This document shows positions 8,929 through 17,424 of a stretch of 64,000 bases of DNA, in pieces. Both the position numbers and the translations under genes were made by a program. The stretch is from DASPHG01 sp035629775 (GTDB lineage: Bacteria; Actinomycetota; Thermoleophilia; Solirubrobacterales; Thermoleophilaceae), in the NCBI GenBank assembly GCA_035629775.1, contig DASPHG010000024.1, positions 1 through 64,000 on the forward strand, in the 5' to 3' direction. Under the pieces are notes generated by a model. The model saw nothing but the letters and a program-made list of their open reading frames with translations, did not search any database and was not told where the DNA came from. Each line of letters opens with the position of its first letter. The stretch's first letter is position 1.

Positions 8929-9717
8929 TTAGTCGCGCGACGGCGCCATCGGCAACGGAATCGACGTCGATCCGTCCGGTGGCTCGACTCCCCAGTGCCC
9001 CGTCCAGTTGACGGGAGTCGCCGAGGCCTGCGGGAAGCGCGCGTCCATGTGCGCGGCGACCTCCTCGTAGAGCTCCTCCCCCAGCACCCGGCGGAGGAGG
9101 CCCTCCTCAGTGCGGTAGAGCGGCGTCGGCGAGACATACGCCTCCGGCGCGTCCACACACCACCAATCGAGTGGCTCGCCCTCGCCCGAGCCCCAGTCGC
9201 GCTCGTGGTCATAGGGCCGAAGCGTGTGCTTCTCGTCGTCCTCGGAGTGGTCGATCGCGAAGGGCACGAGTCCGCACGTGTACGGCTTCCAGTCGAGCGG
9301 ATCCTCGCCGCGCCGCAGCGCCGCCACGTGGAAGGCGCACCCGATCGTCCCGGTAGGTCCGTCACCGGTGTTCTGGAAGACGCAGTGCCCGCCACTCACG
9401 CGTGTGTGCCGCGACCCGGCGCTTCGTTCCTTGAACCAGTCGTCGCGGTAGCGGTCGACCAGGTCCCAGTCCGCATCGGTTAGCTCGGTCACGCGCTCGG
9501 ACAGGCGCTCGAAATCCTCGGCACCCTGCTCGTCGTCGGGGCCCATCTGGACGAAGACCCCCGCCTGGCAGCACCCGCCGACGGCAACGCCGTGGATGCC
9601 CTTGCACCCGCAGCCGTAGATGCACTTCCAGGAGCTCGCGAGGAATGTCAGGTCGATCTCCCACTGCGACGCATCGCGCGGATCGATGAACGTCGCCCAC
9701 TCCCTGTGGAGGCTCAC
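8929..9717 (-). CDS. Cysteine-rich conserved protein (DUF3109/YkgJ-like)
   Basis: A 262-residue cytosolic protein with clustered cysteines (CIYGCGCKGI, GGCCQAG, GGHCVFQNTG, GTIGCAFH, PYTCGLVPF), suggesting an iron-sulfur or zinc site as in the DUF3109/YkgJ group. Function is unknown. The GTG start overlaps the osmC stop codon (GTGA), so the two are translationally coupled. Operon position between a thiol-peroxidase-type OsmC protein and an anti-sigma regulator suggests a redox or metal link, which is inference. The family call is moderate. Confidence 0.65.
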   Translation of the reverse strand: MSLHREWATFIDPRDASQWEIDLTFLASSWKCIYGCGCKGIHGVAVGGCCQAGVFVQMGPDDEQGAEDFERLSERVTELTDADWDLVDRYRDDWFKERSAGSRHTRVSGGHCVFQNTGDGPTGTIGCAFHVAALRRGEDPLDWKPYTCGLVPFAIDHSEDDEKHTLRPYDHERDWGSGEGEPLDWWCVDAPEAYVSPTPLYRTEEGLLRRVLGEELYEEVAAHMDARFPQASATPVNWTGHWGVEPPDGSTSIPLPMAPSRD

Positions 9718-10211
9718 GTCGTGACCTCGACGGGCACGCCCCCGGCGAGTGTCTGATAGACGACGCAGTAGCGCTCTGTCAGCCGGAGGAGCGTGGCGAT
9801 CTGCTCGTCGTCCGCCTCGCCCGCCAGGTCGAAGGTCAGCCGGATCGAACGGAAGCCGACCGGCGCCTCGCGGTCCACGCCGAGAGTGCCGCGGAAGTCG
9901 AGGTCACCCTCGGCGCGCACCTTCCCGGTCACCGGGATCTCGAGCGACGTCGCGACCGCGCGAAGGGTCACTCCCGCACACGCGACGAGCGCTTCGAGCA
10001 GCATGTCTCCCGAACAGGCCAGGGCGCCGGTTCCGCCGGTGGCCGGATGCAGGCCCGCCTCGACGAGCGCGCGGCCCGTAGCGACCGAGCAGCTCACCGC
10101 GTCCTCGTCCAGCGACCCCTCCGCGGTCAGGGTCACGAGCGCGGCGTCCGGCTGATCCGCGTAGCGCTCCTTGAGCGGTCCCTGAAGCTCCTGGAGCTGC
10201 GCGCGGTCCAT
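9714..10211 (-). CDS. OsmC family protein
   Basis: A 165-residue OsmC/Ohr-fold protein: an N-terminal strand region (AALVTLTAEGSLDEDAVSCS), the central helix with conserved cysteine (GALACSGDMLLEALVACAG) and the second conserved cysteine in ERYCVVYQTL. Family members reduce organic hydroperoxides by a two-cysteine mechanism. The ATG at 10211 gives a family-sized product and follows the GFA gene by two bases. Longer upstream readings would run antisense to unrelated genes and are rejected. Confidence 0.88.
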   Translation of the reverse strand: MDRAQLQELQGPLKERYADQPDAALVTLTAEGSLDEDAVSCSVATGRALVEAGLHPATGGTGALACSGDMLLEALVACAGVTLRAVATSLEIPVTGKVRAEGDLDFRGTLGVDREAPVGFRSIRLTFDLAGEADDEQIATLLRLTERYCVVYQTLAGGVPVEVTT

Positions 10212-10213
10212 CG

Positions 10214-10639
10214 CTAGGCGGGGCCGCGGTCCATCCGAGTCGTGCCCTCGAAGGGCGGCGACCACGGCTGGGCCGACTGCGTCCATACCTCGACGGCGGG
10301 CTCGAGCCATGAGGAGTCGTCGAGCGAGCCGGCCTTCACGAACGCCATGTCCGGCATGACCGCGGCCATGCTGAAGACGGGCGATCCGCACGCCGAGCAG
10401 AAGCTGCGCTCGGTGTCCTGCCCGTGGTCCTCGCCCACGGTCGCATACGTGGCGATGGTGTCGCCCTCGACCGTGAGCGCGTCGCGCGGCACGGCGACGA
10501 TCACGGAGAACGGGTTGCCTGTCTGACGCTGGCAATCCGTGCAGTGGCAGACGGCCTGGACCATCGGCTCGGCGTCGATCTTGTAGGTCACGCCGCCGCA
10601 CAGGCAGCGACCGGTGAGGGGCTGTGGTGAATCGGGCAT
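10214..10639 (-). CDS. GFA / CENP-V family zinc protein
   Basis: A 141-residue protein with the zinc-binding layout of the GFA family: GRCLCGGVTYKI, CHCTDCQRQTG and FCSACGSPVF supply the two metal sites. The family is named for glutathione-dependent formaldehyde-activating enzyme, but most members have unproven function. First gene of the operon GFA - osmC - Cys-rich protein - rsbA-like. TAGCGT lies six bases before its ATG, so the message appears leaderless. Confidence 0.88.
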   Translation of the reverse strand: MPDSPQPLTGRCLCGGVTYKIDAEPMVQAVCHCTDCQRQTGNPFSVIVAVPRDALTVEGDTIATYATVGEDHGQDTERSFCSACGSPVFSMAAVMPDMAFVKAGSLDDSSWLEPAVEVWTQSAQPWSPPFEGTTRMDRGPA

Positions 10640-10645
10640 GGGGCG

Positions 10646-10651
10646 ACGCTA
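10646..10651 (-). promoter_or_regulatory. -10 hexamer of the GFA-osmC-rsbA operon
   Basis: TAGCGT on the minus strand, then GCGACG-type six-base spacing (10640-10645), then the ATG of the GFA gene. No Shine-Dalgarno site fits between. Probably drives the four-gene leftward operon. No convincing -35 box is visible. Confidence 0.5.
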
Positions 10652-10706
10652 ACACGACTCCGACTCTGCGATTGACGCCGCCGCGCGCGTATGGCAGCGT
10701 GGGCAC

Positions 10707-11087
10707 GTGGGCGCAGGACCCTCCCGTGAAGTCGTCGTGATCCCTCCGGGGGCCGGCGTGCGCACCGGCAACGTGGAGTTCCTGGCGCTGACCGAGGCGT
10801 CCCCGCGGTTCAACCTGTCGATCGTCGACATGGCTCCGCACCGCGATGGTCCGCCGGGGCACGCGCACGCGGAGGAGGACGACGCCTTCTACATCCTGGA
10901 CGGCGAGATCACGTTCGAGGTGGATGGCAGGGAGGTCCGGGCGCCGGCGGGCACGTTCGTGCTCGTCCCGCCGGGCACCCACCACACGTTCGGGAACCGG
11001 ACCGGTGAGCCGGCGCGGATCCTGAACATCCACGCCCCGGCGGGATTCGACCGCCGCCTGCTGGCGGACGAGGACGAGCCCAGCTGA
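10707..11087 (+). CDS. Cupin-domain protein
   Basis: A 126-residue single-cupin protein. Motif 1 is PPGHAHAEEDDAFYILDGE, with the His-X-His and Glu metal ligands, and motif 2 is GTFVLVPPGTHHTFGN with the distal histidine. The small beta-barrel probably binds a divalent metal; substrate unknown. It reads from GTG and ends four bases before the alpha/beta hydrolase gene, so the two form a pair. It is divergent from the GFA operon. Confidence 0.85.
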   Translation: MGAGPSREVVVIPPGAGVRTGNVEFLALTEASPRFNLSIVDMAPHRDGPPGHAHAEEDDAFYILDGEITFEVDGREVRAPAGTFVLVPPGTHHTFGNRTGEPARILNIHAPAGFDRRLLADEDEPS

Positions 11088-11091
11088 GCAG

Positions 11092-11883
11092 ATGGCGTCT
11101 CTGCGCGTCGGAGGGCTGGAGGTCGCATACGAGCGCGTCGGTGAAGGGCCGCCGGTCGTGCTCGTCCACGGCGCCGCCTCGGACGGTCGCCTCTGGCAAC
11201 CGCAGCTCGACGCGCTCGCGGACCGGTTCACGGTCGTCGCGTGGGACGAGCCAGGCGCCGGGCGTTCGTCCGACCTGCCCGCCGACTTCACCCTCGCCGA
11301 CTACGCCGCCTGCCTCGCCGCGCTGATCGACTCGCTGCAGTTGGGCCCGGCGCACGTCGCGGGCCTCTCGTGGGGCGGGACCGTCGCGCTCGAGCTACAC
11401 CACCGCTTTCCCGAGCGGGTCGCCAGCCTGATCCTGGCCGACACGTACGCGGGCTGGAAGGGTTCGCTGCCCGAGGCGGAGGTGCGTGCGCGGGTCGCGG
11501 GATTGCGGACTGCGCTCGCCGGACCGCCGGAGGCTTTCGACCCGACGCTGCCGGGGCTGTTCGCCGGTGATCCGCCCGCGGCGTTCGTCCCGCTCCTCGA
11601 GGCGATGGCCGCCGACGTTCGGCCCGAGAGCTTCCGGGTCCAGCTCACCCTGATGGCCGAGACCGATCAGACCGAGCTCCTCCCGGCAATCGCACTCCCC
11701 ACCCTGCTCGTCTGGGGCGAACACGACGGCCGCTCACCGCTCTCCGTGGCCCACCAGTTCGCGAACGCGCTTCCGCACGCGCAGCTGGTCGTCATCGCCG
11801 ACGCCGGGCACGTCAGCAATCTCGAGCAGCCCGACCGGTTCAACGATGCCGTCCGGACGTTCCTCGAAGGGCTGACGCGCTGA
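11092..11883 (+). CDS. Alpha/beta-fold hydrolase
   Basis: A 263-residue hydrolase of ordinary size. It shows the oxyanion motif VLVHGAASDGRLW (residues 23-35), DEPGAGRSSD, the nucleophile elbow GLSWGG with Ser93, the acid in LLVWGEHDGRSP and the histidine in DAGHVSNLEQP. All three catalytic residues are present, so it should be an active esterase- or lactonase-like enzyme of unknown substrate. It follows the cupin gene by four bases and is probably co-translated. Confidence 0.88.
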   Translation: MASLRVGGLEVAYERVGEGPPVVLVHGAASDGRLWQPQLDALADRFTVVAWDEPGAGRSSDLPADFTLADYAACLAALIDSLQLGPAHVAGLSWGGTVALELHHRFPERVASLILADTYAGWKGSLPEAEVRARVAGLRTALAGPPEAFDPTLPGLFAGDPPAAFVPLLEAMAADVRPESFRVQLTLMAETDQTELLPAIALPTLLVWGEHDGRSPLSVAHQFANALPHAQLVVIADAGHVSNLEQPDRFNDAVRTFLEGLTR

Positions 11884-11920
11884 CGCGCAAGTCTTGCGTC
11901 CGAGCTGCGTTTAGTAGGCC

Positions 11921-13624
11921 GTGCGGAGCAGGGGGAGGAAGTTCGCAGGCGCGCTGCTGACGGGCGCGCTGATGGTGACCGGCGCCTGGGCGGGGGCGTC
12001 GCTCGTGCCCGTTGACGAGGCACGCGTCTCCGTCCCCGACAAGGCTGGGAAGGCCCCCGCCGTGAAGAAGGCGGCGCCCGTCCCGACACCCGCGGCCGAA
12101 CCGGCCAAGGCGACTGCGGCGGCCGACATCCCCGCCCCGCCCCCCGACCCGGCATCCCTGGCCGACGGCCAGGTCCTGGCCGGTGCCGCGAAGACGTCGA
12201 TCGCACCGCGCCCCGACGACTACGGCGGCACGTGGGAGCGGAGCCAGGAGAAGTGCGCCACGCTCAGCGAGAACACCTTCACACGGCTCATGGACGACCC
12301 CGTCGAGGTGGGCGACCACCTGGCGGCGGCCGGCTCGCCGTGGCCCGAGAACCCGAACTGCATCTACATGGGCGGTTTCGGGCTCGGCCCGATGAACCCG
12401 GTCACGTCCTGGAACAAGGACCTCGGCCTGTGGGTACGGGCAATCGCGCTGCGCGACCGCCAGGGCGACGACCTCGTGCTCGTCGTGCTCGACGGCGAGG
12501 GCTACTTCTGGGACTACGGCGCGAAGTGCGACGACTGCGGGCTCAAGCAGATCACCGCCGAGCTCGCGGCCGACGAGACACTTGGCCTCGAGACGAAGAA
12601 CATCGTCGTCGCGGCCACCCATGCCCACTCGGCGCCGGACTTCATCGGCGGGTGGGGCTTCGTGCCGGACTGGTACATGGAGCAGCTCTCCGACTCGATC
12701 AAGTCGACGATCCGCGAGGCGCTCGCCGGGATGCGCCCGGCACTGCTCGAGTACGGCGAGCACGAGGCGCGCGAGTTCAACTCGGAGCGCCGCGACACCT
12801 ATCGCTCGGCCGAGGAGCAGCAGCTCGCCTGGCTGCGCGCGTACACGCCAGGTGGCGGACACAAGACGATCGCCACGATCGGTTCCTACGCCGCCCATCC
12901 CACCTCCTTCGGGACGAACGGCGGAGAGGCGCATCCCGACTGGCCCGGCCTGTTCGAGGCGAGCCTCGAGGAGCGGTTCGGGGGCGTCGGTCTGCACTTC
13001 ATGACCGGTCTCGGAAACATGTCGGCATCCGGACTGCGTCAGGTCGACGATCCGAACCACGCGACGGGCGCGGATGACCTGGTGGCACTGATCGACGACG
13101 TCAGGCGCGGCAACCCGATCGAGCAGCCCGACATCAAGACGGCGCAGGCCACCTGGACCCAGCCGGTCACGAACGCGCCGCTCACGGCGCTCGGGACGCC
13201 CGGCTTCTTCGACCGCGAGTTCGTCAAGTCGCCGTCCAACGTGCAGACCGGCAAGGACCCGAGCAAGTTCCAGTGCGTCTCGGCGTCTCCGGTGTCGGCC
13301 GAGGTGGCGGCGTCGGCGGCGCGTATCGGCGACGAGTTCGCCCTGAGCGCGGCGCCCGGCGAGATCTTCTCGAACTTCTCGAACACCGTGAAGGAGAAGT
13401 CAGGCGCGGCGGTCACGATGCCGCTCGGGCAGGCCAACGACGCCCTCGGCTACATGCCGCAGTCGTTCGAGCTCAACCAGGTCGGTCAGCAGGGCCCGGG
13501 CTTCGCCGGGGAGCTGCAGGGCTACCTCTTCGTCAACTACGAAGACGCCTACGCGATCGACAAGTGCTTCGGCGACATGACGCTCGAAACGTCGCTCGGC
13601 CTGCTGAACGGCCTGAACGAGTAG
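11921..13624 (+). CDS. Secreted neutral/alkaline ceramidase-like protein
   Basis: A 567-residue exported protein from a GTG start, with a signal anchor (KFAGALLTGALMVTGAWAGA), a Pro/Ala/Lys-rich linker to about residue 85, then a domain like the N-terminal part of neutral/alkaline non-lysosomal ceramidases. The key block is VVAATHAHSAPDFIGG, matching the THxHSxP metal/active-site motif, with IGSYAAHPTSFG further on. It lacks the full length of classical ceramidases (about 650-700 residues), so its substrate may differ. Domain identity is likely; activity is inferred. Confidence 0.75.
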   Translation: MRSRGRKFAGALLTGALMVTGAWAGASLVPVDEARVSVPDKAGKAPAVKKAAPVPTPAAEPAKATAAADIPAPPPDPASLADGQVLAGAAKTSIAPRPDDYGGTWERSQEKCATLSENTFTRLMDDPVEVGDHLAAAGSPWPENPNCIYMGGFGLGPMNPVTSWNKDLGLWVRAIALRDRQGDDLVLVVLDGEGYFWDYGAKCDDCGLKQITAELAADETLGLETKNIVVAATHAHSAPDFIGGWGFVPDWYMEQLSDSIKSTIREALAGMRPALLEYGEHEAREFNSERRDTYRSAEEQQLAWLRAYTPGGGHKTIATIGSYAAHPTSFGTNGGEAHPDWPGLFEASLEERFGGVGLHFMTGLGNMSASGLRQVDDPNHATGADDLVALIDDVRRGNPIEQPDIKTAQATWTQPVTNAPLTALGTPGFFDREFVKSPSNVQTGKDPSKFQCVSASPVSAEVAASAARIGDEFALSAAPGEIFSNFSNTVKEKSGAAVTMPLGQANDALGYMPQSFELNQVGQQGPGFAGELQGYLFVNYEDAYAIDKCFGDMTLETSLGLLNGLNE

Positions 13625-13649
13625 CCGGCCAGCCGGCCCCGAGGCGAGA

Positions 13650-14870
13650 TCAGTCGCCGCAGTTCCGCGGCGCGAAGCCCGGGCCCGGGCACGCGATCGA
13701 CACGCGCACCCACGTGCTGCTCGATGCGTCCGCGGGGATCGACGAGATGTTGTTGTTGATCTTGTGGGTGTGCGCGCCGCATGGGCTCTTCCACGGGCCG
13801 ATCTGGAGCGAGTGGTTGCGCAGGCCGTTCTTCGCGCCCTGAGTGTCGTCGTAGACGGCGGTGATCGTCCCCTTCGTCCCGACCCGGCACTGCCCCGGCC
13901 GGTGCACGCCCTCCGAGTCGATGTGGACCGACAGCTTCGCCCGCATGATCTTCCCGGGCTTGACCACGGTCATCTGAACCTTGTCGACGCGCACGCCGAT
14001 GACGGGGACGCGACATCGGCTGCGGTGCGGCGTGTCCACCACGTTGCCGCTGCCCTGGTGGTCGCCGTCGACGATCCTCGCCACGATCTCCCCGGTGATC
14101 CGCGCGCGCGCCGAGTCACCCGGGCACTGGCCGCCGTCCTTCGGCGGCTCGGTCGCGAGGTTGTTCGCGTGGAACCGGACATGGACGCGCACGTCCTCCT
14201 GCTTGGGCTTGCCGCACGTATCGCACTCGGTAAGCGTGATGTTGTCGAAGTGGGCGTCGCCCGCGACGCCCTGAGAGCCGGCGTTGTCCTCGAGCATCAG
14301 CCGGAGCTTCGAGATCTTCTTGAGGGTGACCGCGCTCGCGCCGTCCTGGGTGAACCAGGTCTTGCCGCCGGGAACGAAGTTGATCTTGTAGGTGTGCCAG
14401 TCCCCGTCGTCCTTCAGCGGGTCCGACTCGCCGGCGCCCTTCTGCGTGCCGGCCAGCCAGCGGTGGTGGCCGGGCGTCTTGATGGCGAGGCCGATGATGC
14501 CGCCGAGGTCACCCCTGACGCCCTCTCCCGGCTCCCCGAGATAGTCGAACTTCAGCCGGTAAGTCTTCTTCTTCGAGACCTCAATCGAGCGGCTGAAGAT
14601 GTCCCCGCCGGAGGCGAGCGAATTGAAGGTCAGCACGCGATTGCCGGGCCGGATCGGGTCGTCGACGATCACGCCGCTGTGCGCACCGCCCGCCTTTCCC
14701 ACCCAGCGCCCCAGGTCATTTTCGAAGCGCTCCGTGAACAGCGGCGAGGCGGCGCTCTCGGCGGGGCGCGTCGCGTCGCCGGATGCCGTCAAGGCGGACC
14801 CCGCGGTCCAGGTGACAGCGAGCACGACGCCAATGAGGGCCAGCACCCGGGCGGTCGGACGCATCTGCAC
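13650..14870 (-). CDS. Hypothetical secreted protein with carbohydrate-binding-like beta-sandwich
   Basis: A 406-residue exported protein with signal sequence (RVLALIGVVLAVTWTAGSALT). Residues about 45-215 look like a jelly-roll module: RFENDLGRWVGK, NRVLTFNSLASGGDIFSR, YRLKFDYLGEPGEG and DAHFDNITLTECDTC, the last typical of lectin-like concanavalin or CBM folds. The C-terminal half is a different beta-rich region with paired cysteines and many Arg/Lys/Val. No catalytic motif is recognised. It starts at GTG 14870; an ATG two codons in is an alternative. Confidence 0.65.
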   Translation of the reverse strand: MQMRPTARVLALIGVVLAVTWTAGSALTASGDATRPAESAASPLFTERFENDLGRWVGKAGGAHSGVIVDDPIRPGNRVLTFNSLASGGDIFSRSIEVSKKKTYRLKFDYLGEPGEGVRGDLGGIIGLAIKTPGHHRWLAGTQKGAGESDPLKDDGDWHTYKINFVPGGKTWFTQDGASAVTLKKISKLRLMLEDNAGSQGVAGDAHFDNITLTECDTCGKPKQEDVRVHVRFHANNLATEPPKDGGQCPGDSARARITGEIVARIVDGDHQGSGNVVDTPHRSRCRVPVIGVRVDKVQMTVVKPGKIMRAKLSVHIDSEGVHRPGQCRVGTKGTITAVYDDTQGAKNGLRNHSLQIGPWKSPCGAHTHKINNNISSIPADASSSTWVRVSIACPGPGFAPRNCGD

Positions 14871-14918
14871 CGATCATCGCACGGGATGTGTGTTCGCGCC
14901 AGGTGCGATCATCTTCAT

Positions 14919-15836
14919 GTGAACGCACGCGTGATCGGGCGATTTCTCGTGGCCGCCTTCGTCGTGGGCAGCTGTCTCGCGTTGCCGGCGCTCGCGCCGG
15001 CTGCCGTTCGCACCCCGAAGGGCGTCGAGACCTGGCTGGGGACTTGGCACGCGAACTTCGGGACGCTCAGGATCAATGACGTCCACCGGGAGCGCGCGGA
15101 TTACCCGGACGCCTCGGGAAAGCGGCCGTTCTACTGGGCCGCGTCGATCAACTGGTCGCGTCCCGGCTCCGACAAGCGCATCACGGGCTCGATTCTGGGG
15201 GGCAAGTACCGCTACCGGACGTTCTCCGGCTGCTGGCAGCCGCCGGATCCGGCGATCTCGTGCGGATCTGTCCTCATCCACAGGACGGGCAAGAAGCTGA
15301 CCGGCGGCTACTGGAAGGCCTGCCGCACCTACTGCAAGTCACACCACCCGTGGAAGGGAAAGCGGACGAGCGGCGCCTGGCGGGTCGGCTTCCAGTTCAC
15401 CCAGCAGGGGAAGCCGGTCCACGGACCGTCCGGGCGGACCCAGTTCGGCGGCGCGGGCGCCGTCATCTCGCTGGTGAATCCCGACCGTGACAAAACGTGG
15501 CGCCCGACCGGCGACTCGCGCCTGTTCCTCATCGCCGAAGGCCCCCGCGGCAAGGAGCGCAAGCTCACGATCACACCCCGCGTTGCGCGGTACGAGAACG
15601 TGGGTGACGACCTGCCGCGGCTCGAGTTACGGGGCCGCGTCACGTCGTCGAACGACGAGCGATGCTCGCGCGGCGAGGTGGTCGAAATAACGATCATCGA
15701 CGGCAAGAAACGATCTGCCGACAAGATCCGCCTCGACCCCGACCGAGACTCGTGCGACCGGCGCGCGAACTGGTCGTCGCTCGGGAACGGTGACGTCGAC
15801 GTGCGCGTCGACTTCCCCCGCGAGACGACCAACTAG
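14919..15836 (+). CDS. Hypothetical secreted protein
   Basis: About 305 residues from a GTG that puts the signal peptide (GRFLVAAFVVGSCLALPALAP) at the N-terminus; an ATG at 14886 would add eleven residues. The mature part contains WLGTWHANFGTLRIN, paired cysteines (CWQPPDPAISCG, ACRTYC) and an Arg/Asp-rich beta C-terminal region. No known family is recognised. Divergent from the preceding secreted protein, sharing 48 bases of upstream sequence. Confidence 0.6.
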   Translation: MNARVIGRFLVAAFVVGSCLALPALAPAAVRTPKGVETWLGTWHANFGTLRINDVHRERADYPDASGKRPFYWAASINWSRPGSDKRITGSILGGKYRYRTFSGCWQPPDPAISCGSVLIHRTGKKLTGGYWKACRTYCKSHHPWKGKRTSGAWRVGFQFTQQGKPVHGPSGRTQFGGAGAVISLVNPDRDKTWRPTGDSRLFLIAEGPRGKERKLTITPRVARYENVGDDLPRLELRGRVTSSNDERCSRGEVVEITIIDGKKRSADKIRLDPDRDSCDRRANWSSLGNGDVDVRVDFPRETTN

Positions 15837-17341
15837 GGGCAGCGCTGCGCGGCCGCGGGCGGCCCGAACCAGTTGGTGAGTGCGTCCGGGAGACCAGGGT
15901 CGGCGAGCTCTCCCACCCAGCCGACATATCCGTCGGGCCGGATCAACACCGCTGTGGGAGCGACGACCGTGCCGAGTACCGGAAGCTCCCAGGGGCCCCC
16001 GTATTCGGCGTCGACCATCTGAACCCGATCCGCCCACGGCGTGATGTCGAAGCCGCCGGGCTCGCCGAGGTTGAGAAGCACGGGCCGGGCGTCGTGCAGC
16101 AGGGAATACGCCCGCACCGGGCCGCCAGCGGTGACCAGGTCGAGGTCGGGCATGCGCCGGCCCAGCAGTGGGTGCCCCTCGCCGAGGTCGTAGTGGATGT
16201 CGAGTCCCGAGAGCAACCCGCCGAAGTGCTTGCGCGGCTCGTCCATGCTGAGCACCTCGCCCAGGGCGTCGCGCACGGCCTCTATCCGAGGGTCGGGCCG
16301 GTTGAGAGCGGTCTGGGCCATCGTGTGGCGCAGGGTCCTGGCAGTGACCGGATGACGCTCGGCGTGGTAGGTGTCGAGGAGGCTCTCGGGCGACGTTCCG
16401 TCAACGACCTGGGCCAGTTTCCATCCCAGGTTCACCGCGTCCTGAACGCCCAGGTTGAGGCCCTGTCCTCCGGCCGGGTAGTGCACGTGCGCGGCATCGC
16501 CGGCCAGCAGCACGCGGCCCGCTCGGTAGGACGCCGCCTGCCGGGTCGTGTCGGTGAACCGCGAGATCCAGGTGGCGTTGTGCATCCCGTAATCGGTGCC
16601 CCACACAGCGACGACCGCGTCGGTGAGCTCGCGCAGGGTCGGTTCACCGGTCCCGACGCTCCCCTCGGTGACCATGACCCTCACCGGCCCCTCGTCCGCG
16701 AAGACGACCGCTCCGTCCCGGATCTCGTATTCGGCCCGGCCGAGGGCGTGCATGCCTGTCTCGTCGCGGCGGATGCCCAATTCCGGCTGGTCTCGCATCT
16801 CTACCTCGGCGATGAGGGCGCTCGTCGACGGGTCCCACCCCGGGAAGTCGATGCCGGCCGCCTTGCGGACGACGCTGCGGCCTCCGTCGCATCCGACCAG
16901 GTACGCCGCCCGCAACGACTCGCCGTCGGCCAGCTCGACGTCGACGCCGCTGCCGTCCTGCGCGAAACCCGTGACCTCACGCTCGCGATAGATCGAAACC
17001 TCCAGCTCGCCGACCCAGCCGGCCAGGATCGCCTCGATCCGGTTTTGCCAGAGCCCGAGCGCGTAGTTGTGGCGGGCGGGAAAGTCGCTGATGTCCAGGC
17101 TGACGCTGGCGAAGCTCGCGACCTGGGCCTCCTGCCCTTCCGAGAGGAACCGGTCGGCGATGCCACGTTGATCGAACACCTCGATCGTTCGCGAGTGCAG
17201 CCCGCCCGCTCGCGACCCTGGAAGGTCCTGGTTGGCGCGCCGCTCGACGATCGCGACGTCCACGTCCGCCAGTGCCAGCTCGGCCGCCAACGTCATCCCC
17301 GTGGGGCCTCCTCCGGCGATCACCACCGCGTGCTCGGTCAA
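15833..17341 (-). CDS. FAD-dependent aromatic-ring monooxygenase
   Basis: A 502-residue class A flavoprotein hydroxylase (PheA/TfdB/RdmE-like). It has the N-terminal Rossmann motif VVIAGGGPTGMTLAAELA, the DG motif YLVGCDGGRSVVRKAAG, and the FAD ribityl motif VLLAGDAAHVHYPAGGQGLN. A thioredoxin-like C-terminal domain follows (from about residue 390), as in phenol and polyketide hydroxylases. It should hydroxylate an aromatic substrate with NAD(P)H and O2. I chose the TTG at 17341 because GGGAGG lies nine bases upstream; an ATG at 17416 would add a non-conserved leader. Its stop overlaps the end of the convergent secreted-protein gene by four bases. Confidence 0.88.
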   Translation of the reverse strand: MTEHAVVIAGGGPTGMTLAAELALADVDVAIVERRANQDLPGSRAGGLHSRTIEVFDQRGIADRFLSEGQEAQVASFASVSLDISDFPARHNYALGLWQNRIEAILAGWVGELEVSIYREREVTGFAQDGSGVDVELADGESLRAAYLVGCDGGRSVVRKAAGIDFPGWDPSTSALIAEVEMRDQPELGIRRDETGMHALGRAEYEIRDGAVVFADEGPVRVMVTEGSVGTGEPTLRELTDAVVAVWGTDYGMHNATWISRFTDTTRQAASYRAGRVLLAGDAAHVHYPAGGQGLNLGVQDAVNLGWKLAQVVDGTSPESLLDTYHAERHPVTARTLRHTMAQTALNRPDPRIEAVRDALGEVLSMDEPRKHFGGLLSGLDIHYDLGEGHPLLGRRMPDLDLVTAGGPVRAYSLLHDARPVLLNLGEPGGFDITPWADRVQMVDAEYGGPWELPVLGTVVAPTAVLIRPDGYVGWVGELADPGLPDALTNWFGPPAAAQRCP

Positions 17342-17424
17342 ACGAATTCGCCTCCCAATCTCCGTCGCCTCTGATCCAGGCGGGCGATTATCCGGATCAC
17401 CTGGGGCTTGCGGCAAGCCCCCCT

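Noticed and set aside
10212..11291. A 525-residue minus-strand reading that extends the OsmC protein upstream
   Set aside because: The extension is antisense to the cupin and alpha/beta hydrolase genes and passes through the GFA gene in another frame; the ATG at 10211 gives a normal OsmC.
13764..14918. Long plus-strand reading upstream of the secreted protein at 14919
   Set aside because: It is the antisense of the well-supported secreted protein on the minus strand; the signal peptide starts only at 14919.
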